DNA of 64,000 bases, taken from positions 1-64,000 of the forward strand of contig NZ_FOQO01000009.1 of the NCBI RefSeq assembly GCF_900113765.1, written 5' to 3'. Every line of letters begins with the position of its first letter. Positions within the stretch are counted from its first letter, which is position 1. The notes under the pieces are model-generated. The model had not been told where the DNA came from, searched no databases, and was given only the letters and a program-made list of their open reading frames with translations. Shown piece after piece: positions 61,870 through 64,000 of the stretch. Made by a program: the position numbers and the translations under genes. Origin of the DNA: Parapedobacter indicus (GTDB lineage: Bacteria > Bacteroidota > Bacteroidia > Sphingobacteriales > Sphingobacteriaceae).

Positions 61870-62235
61870 ATGAAAAGATTATTCAGAAGTAAAATACGGT
61901 TTGTTTTTATTCCCATTCTTGCCATCGGATTCCTTTTCCTGGTGAGCTTTGTGGTGATGCACCTTTGGAATTATACCTTACCGGCATTGTTTGGCGTTAG
62001 TGCCATCAACCTGTGGCAGTCGATGGCGTTGTTCTTTCTCTGCAAATTATTATTCGGATTTGGAGGGGGAGGGCCGAAGCGTGGCGGTCCGCGATGGAGA
62101 AACGCGGCAATGCGCCAGAAATTTGACCGGATGGATGAATCAGACAAGGAGCGGTTTAAAGCCTATATGCGTGGCAAGTGGTGTCAGTGGAACGGAAACG
62201 ACAATCAAAATGAAACTAAAGAGTACGGACGATGA
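61870..62235 (+). CDS. small membrane protein coupled to the ECF sigma gene
   Basis: 121 residues. Two hydrophobic segments (about 11-33, FVFIPILAIGFLFLVSFVVMHLW, and about 38-62, LPALFGVSAINLWQSMALFFLCKLLF), then a glycine/arginine-rich linker and a charged helical tail (MRQKFDRMDESDKERFKAYMRG). No known domain. Position behind the sigma gene suggests a membrane partner. Its end overlaps the next gene by the ATGA junction (62232-62235), a sign of coupling. Confidence 0.75.
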   Translation: MKRLFRSKIRFVFIPILAIGFLFLVSFVVMHLWNYTLPALFGVSAINLWQSMALFFLCKLLFGFGGGGPKRGGPRWRNAAMRQKFDRMDESDKERFKAYMRGKWCQWNGNDNQNETKEYGR

Positions 62236-62456
62236 CGGAAATATTCATCTACAAGACCAACGTCAGCACACAGGGGCATGTTCAACAAGTCCGAGCGCTT
62301 TTTGAACGTGTTTTGTCGATTAAACGATGGACGTTTGATTTGGAAGACTGCGACAAGGTTCTTCGAATAGAAGCTCATGGTCTTCAACGTGAAACTGTTG
62401 CCAGCCTGCTGGCAACAGTGGGGATTTTCTGCGAACCGTTGGAATACGAATTATAA
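62232..62456 (+). CDS. HMA-like small protein lacking metal-binding cysteines
   Basis: 74 residues. The fold pattern beta-alpha-beta-beta-alpha-beta (IFIYKTNVSTQGHVQQVRALFER; WTFDLEDCDKVLRIEAHG; VASLLATVGIF) resembles heavy-metal-associated domains, but the usual CxxC is replaced by STQG, so metal binding is doubtful. The one cysteine pair (EDC, FC) is elsewhere. Starts inside the end of the membrane-protein gene. Function unknown. Confidence 0.7.
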   Translation: MTEIFIYKTNVSTQGHVQQVRALFERVLSIKRWTFDLEDCDKVLRIEAHGLQRETVASLLATVGIFCEPLEYEL

Positions 62457-62493
62457 GGCACACCCAGTTATAGGCGGGATAAGAAATATTGCT

Positions 62494-62501
62494 TATCTTT
62501 G
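62494..62501 (+). promoter_or_regulatory. -7 promoter element of a small membrane-protein gene
   Basis: TATCTTTG, 7 bases before an ATG at 62509. Confidence 0.45.
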
Positions 62502-62508
62502 CCCCACA

Positions 62509-62640
62509 ATGGGAATCCAACAACCGGAAAGAGAAGACTATAGCTTTTGGACGAGGTACAAGCGTTTTGCCGGAAATGAGATACTGCTTTATGTAATTAT
62601 GGTGGTTGGTATTCTATTGGGAATTATAATATTGAGCTGA
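62509..62640 (+). CDS. small single-helix membrane protein
   Basis: 43 residues, too short for most gene finders: a hydrophilic start (GIQQPEREDYSFWTRYKRF) and one membrane helix (about 24-42, ILLYVIMVVGILLGIIILS). Its own -7 element supports expression. Family and function not known. Confidence 0.55.
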   Translation: MGIQQPEREDYSFWTRYKRFAGNEILLYVIMVVGILLGIIILS

Positions 62641-62691
62641 TTGCAATTAATCATATATCAAAACCTAACGTATTCGCAAAGCAGATAAAAC

Positions 62692-63678
62692 ATGAACCTT
62701 AAATTGAAACGTCCGTTGGCTATTTTTGATCTGGAAACCACCGGCGTGAATATATCTACGGATCGAATCGTTGAAATTTCCATCTTAAAGGTTTCCCCCG
62801 AAGGCACGGAAACCGTCAAAACCATGAAAATAAATCCGGGAATTCCGATTCCCCCGGAATCGTCGATGTTTCATGGGATTTACGACGAAGACATCAAGGA
62901 TGCACCTACATTTAAGGAGGTTGCGCAAGAATTTGCTGCTTTTATTGATAACGCAGATCTGGCGGGTTACAATTCAAACAAATTTGATATCCCGATGTTG
63001 ATGGAGGAATTCATGCGTGCAGGAGTAGATTTTTCGTTGGAGGGCAGACTTTTCGTCGATGTGCAGAATATTTTCCATCAGATGGAGCAGCGCACATTGA
63101 AGGCGGCATACCGGTTTTATTGCGGCTTGGAGCTCGACAACGCCCACAGTGCCGAGGATGACGTCCGTGCCACCTACGAAGTGTTGAAATCTCAGCTGGA
63201 TCGGTATGAGAACATGGAATGGGAGGATAAGGCAGGTAATAAATGTATTCCTGTGATTAATGACGTGGAAGCGCTGCACCGTTTCACCAACCTGAGCCGT
63301 CCGGTAGACTTTGCGGGGCGAATGGTATTCAATGAACAGGGAGAAGAGGTGTTTAATTTTGGAAAGCATAAAGGCCGGTCGGTTGAAGAGGTATTTACCA
63401 TGGAACCCAGCTATTATTCCTGGATGATGCAGGGCGATTTTCCATTATATACAAAGAAGTGTGTGGATAATGTATGGCAGCGCTTTCGTGCCAAACAGAA
63501 GGAGCAACGCCAGACACAAAGAGAAGTCGCTCCCCAAACGAATGCCTCAACACCGCTTCAGCGTCCAGATAAACAATCCGATACACCTCATCGCCAGCAG
63601 CAATCCCGGCCGAAACAAAAGCCCGGTCCGATTACGGATGATATGCTGAAGAATCTACAAGCGAAGTTTGGGAAATGA
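62692..63678 (+). CDS. DnaQ-like 3'-5' exonuclease
   Basis: 328 residues. DEDDh exonuclease core: Exo I AIFDLETTGVNISTDRIVEI, Exo II YNSNKFDIPMLMEEF, Exo III HSAEDDVRATYEVL with the acidic pair. The first two motifs hold the metal-binding D and E. A C-terminal extension holds a FNFGKHKGRSVEEV...YYSWMMQGDFP (DUF3820-like) segment and a low-complexity basic/Q-rich tail. It may proofread, or degrade RNA or DNA. The 5' region has no clear -7 element. Confidence 0.9.
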   Translation: MNLKLKRPLAIFDLETTGVNISTDRIVEISILKVSPEGTETVKTMKINPGIPIPPESSMFHGIYDEDIKDAPTFKEVAQEFAAFIDNADLAGYNSNKFDIPMLMEEFMRAGVDFSLEGRLFVDVQNIFHQMEQRTLKAAYRFYCGLELDNAHSAEDDVRATYEVLKSQLDRYENMEWEDKAGNKCIPVINDVEALHRFTNLSRPVDFAGRMVFNEQGEEVFNFGKHKGRSVEEVFTMEPSYYSWMMQGDFPLYTKKCVDNVWQRFRAKQKEQRQTQREVAPQTNASTPLQRPDKQSDTPHRQQQSRPKQKPGPITDDMLKNLQAKFGK

Positions 63679-63688
63679 CATAGGGATG

Positions 63689-63719
63689 TTGAATGGAATC
63701 GGTGAATCCGTTATCTTTG
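63689..63719 (+). promoter_or_regulatory. promoter of the thioredoxin reductase gene
   Basis: TTG (63689-63691), 20-base spacer, -7 TATCTTTG (63712-63719). The remaining leader to the ATG (about 64 bases) is a pyrimidine-rich repeat of the interspersed type. Confidence 0.6.
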
Positions 63720-63729
63720 TGCGTTTTAA

Positions 63730-64000
<271 letters not shown>

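Overview
The window is chromosomal DNA of a Bacteroidota bacterium, most likely of the family Sphingobacteriaceae (a Parapedobacter/Pedobacter-like organism; the genus is a guess). The evidence is two SusC/SusD pairs, a hybrid two-component regulator, a FecI/FecR-type sigma/anti-sigma pair feeding a SusC with an STN domain, type IX secretion (T9SS) proteins, and many promoters with the Bacteroidota -7 element TAnnTTTG close to start codons. No rRNA, tRNA, CRISPR array, transposase or phage gene was seen.

Layout. 1-14.4 kb is mostly housekeeping: a methyltransferase, an RluD-type pseudouridine synthase, a class IV aminotransferase, a T9SS plug-like protein, an ABC-F ATPase, PyrD, a gyrA operon with two TPR proteins, and an MscS-type channel. 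14.6-24.8 kb is a small polysaccharide utilization locus (PUL 1): HTCS regulator, SusD, SusC and a GH105/GH88-like unsaturated glycuronyl hydrolase. 25-27 kb holds an M3 metallopeptidase and the 3' remnant of a PIN-domain gene. 27.3-36.2 kb is a surface-adhesin cluster: a PorP/SprF protein, a 2036-residue beta-helix/MBG adhesin with a type-B T9SS sorting domain, and a TPR/HTH regulator. 36.2-42.5 kb holds the helicase HrpB and a SNF2 ATPase, separated by a decayed RelE-type toxin-antitoxin (TA) module.

42.7-54.5 kb is a second, more AT-rich PUL (PUL 2): ECF sigma, FecR, SusC with STN domain, SusD, a Tat-exported FAD oxidoreductase, a 3-keto-glycoside hydrolase-like (DUF1080) protein, a Tat-exported Gfo/Idh/MocA dehydrogenase, and an SGNH hydrolase whose catalytic blocks are circularly permuted. 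An intact Xre/RES TA pair follows. 55.6-64 kb returns to housekeeping: nucleoside permease, bifunctional nuclease, EtfA/EtfB, cysteine desulfurase, an ECF sigma factor with three small genes, a DnaQ-like exonuclease, and the start of trxB.

How the genes work together. PUL 1 looks like an uptake and finishing module for a uronate-containing glycan such as rhamnogalacturonan fragments, sensed by the HTCS. PUL 2 appears to import a glycoside through SusCD under sigma/anti-sigma control and attack it oxidatively (oxidation, 3-keto cleavage, deacylation). SprF and the adhesin form a T9SS substrate-anchor pair. The most unusual items are the permuted SGNH enzyme, the duplicated leader in front of both sigma and fecR, and two TA-type remnants (one PIN, one RelE with frameshifted antitoxin) in intergenic space.
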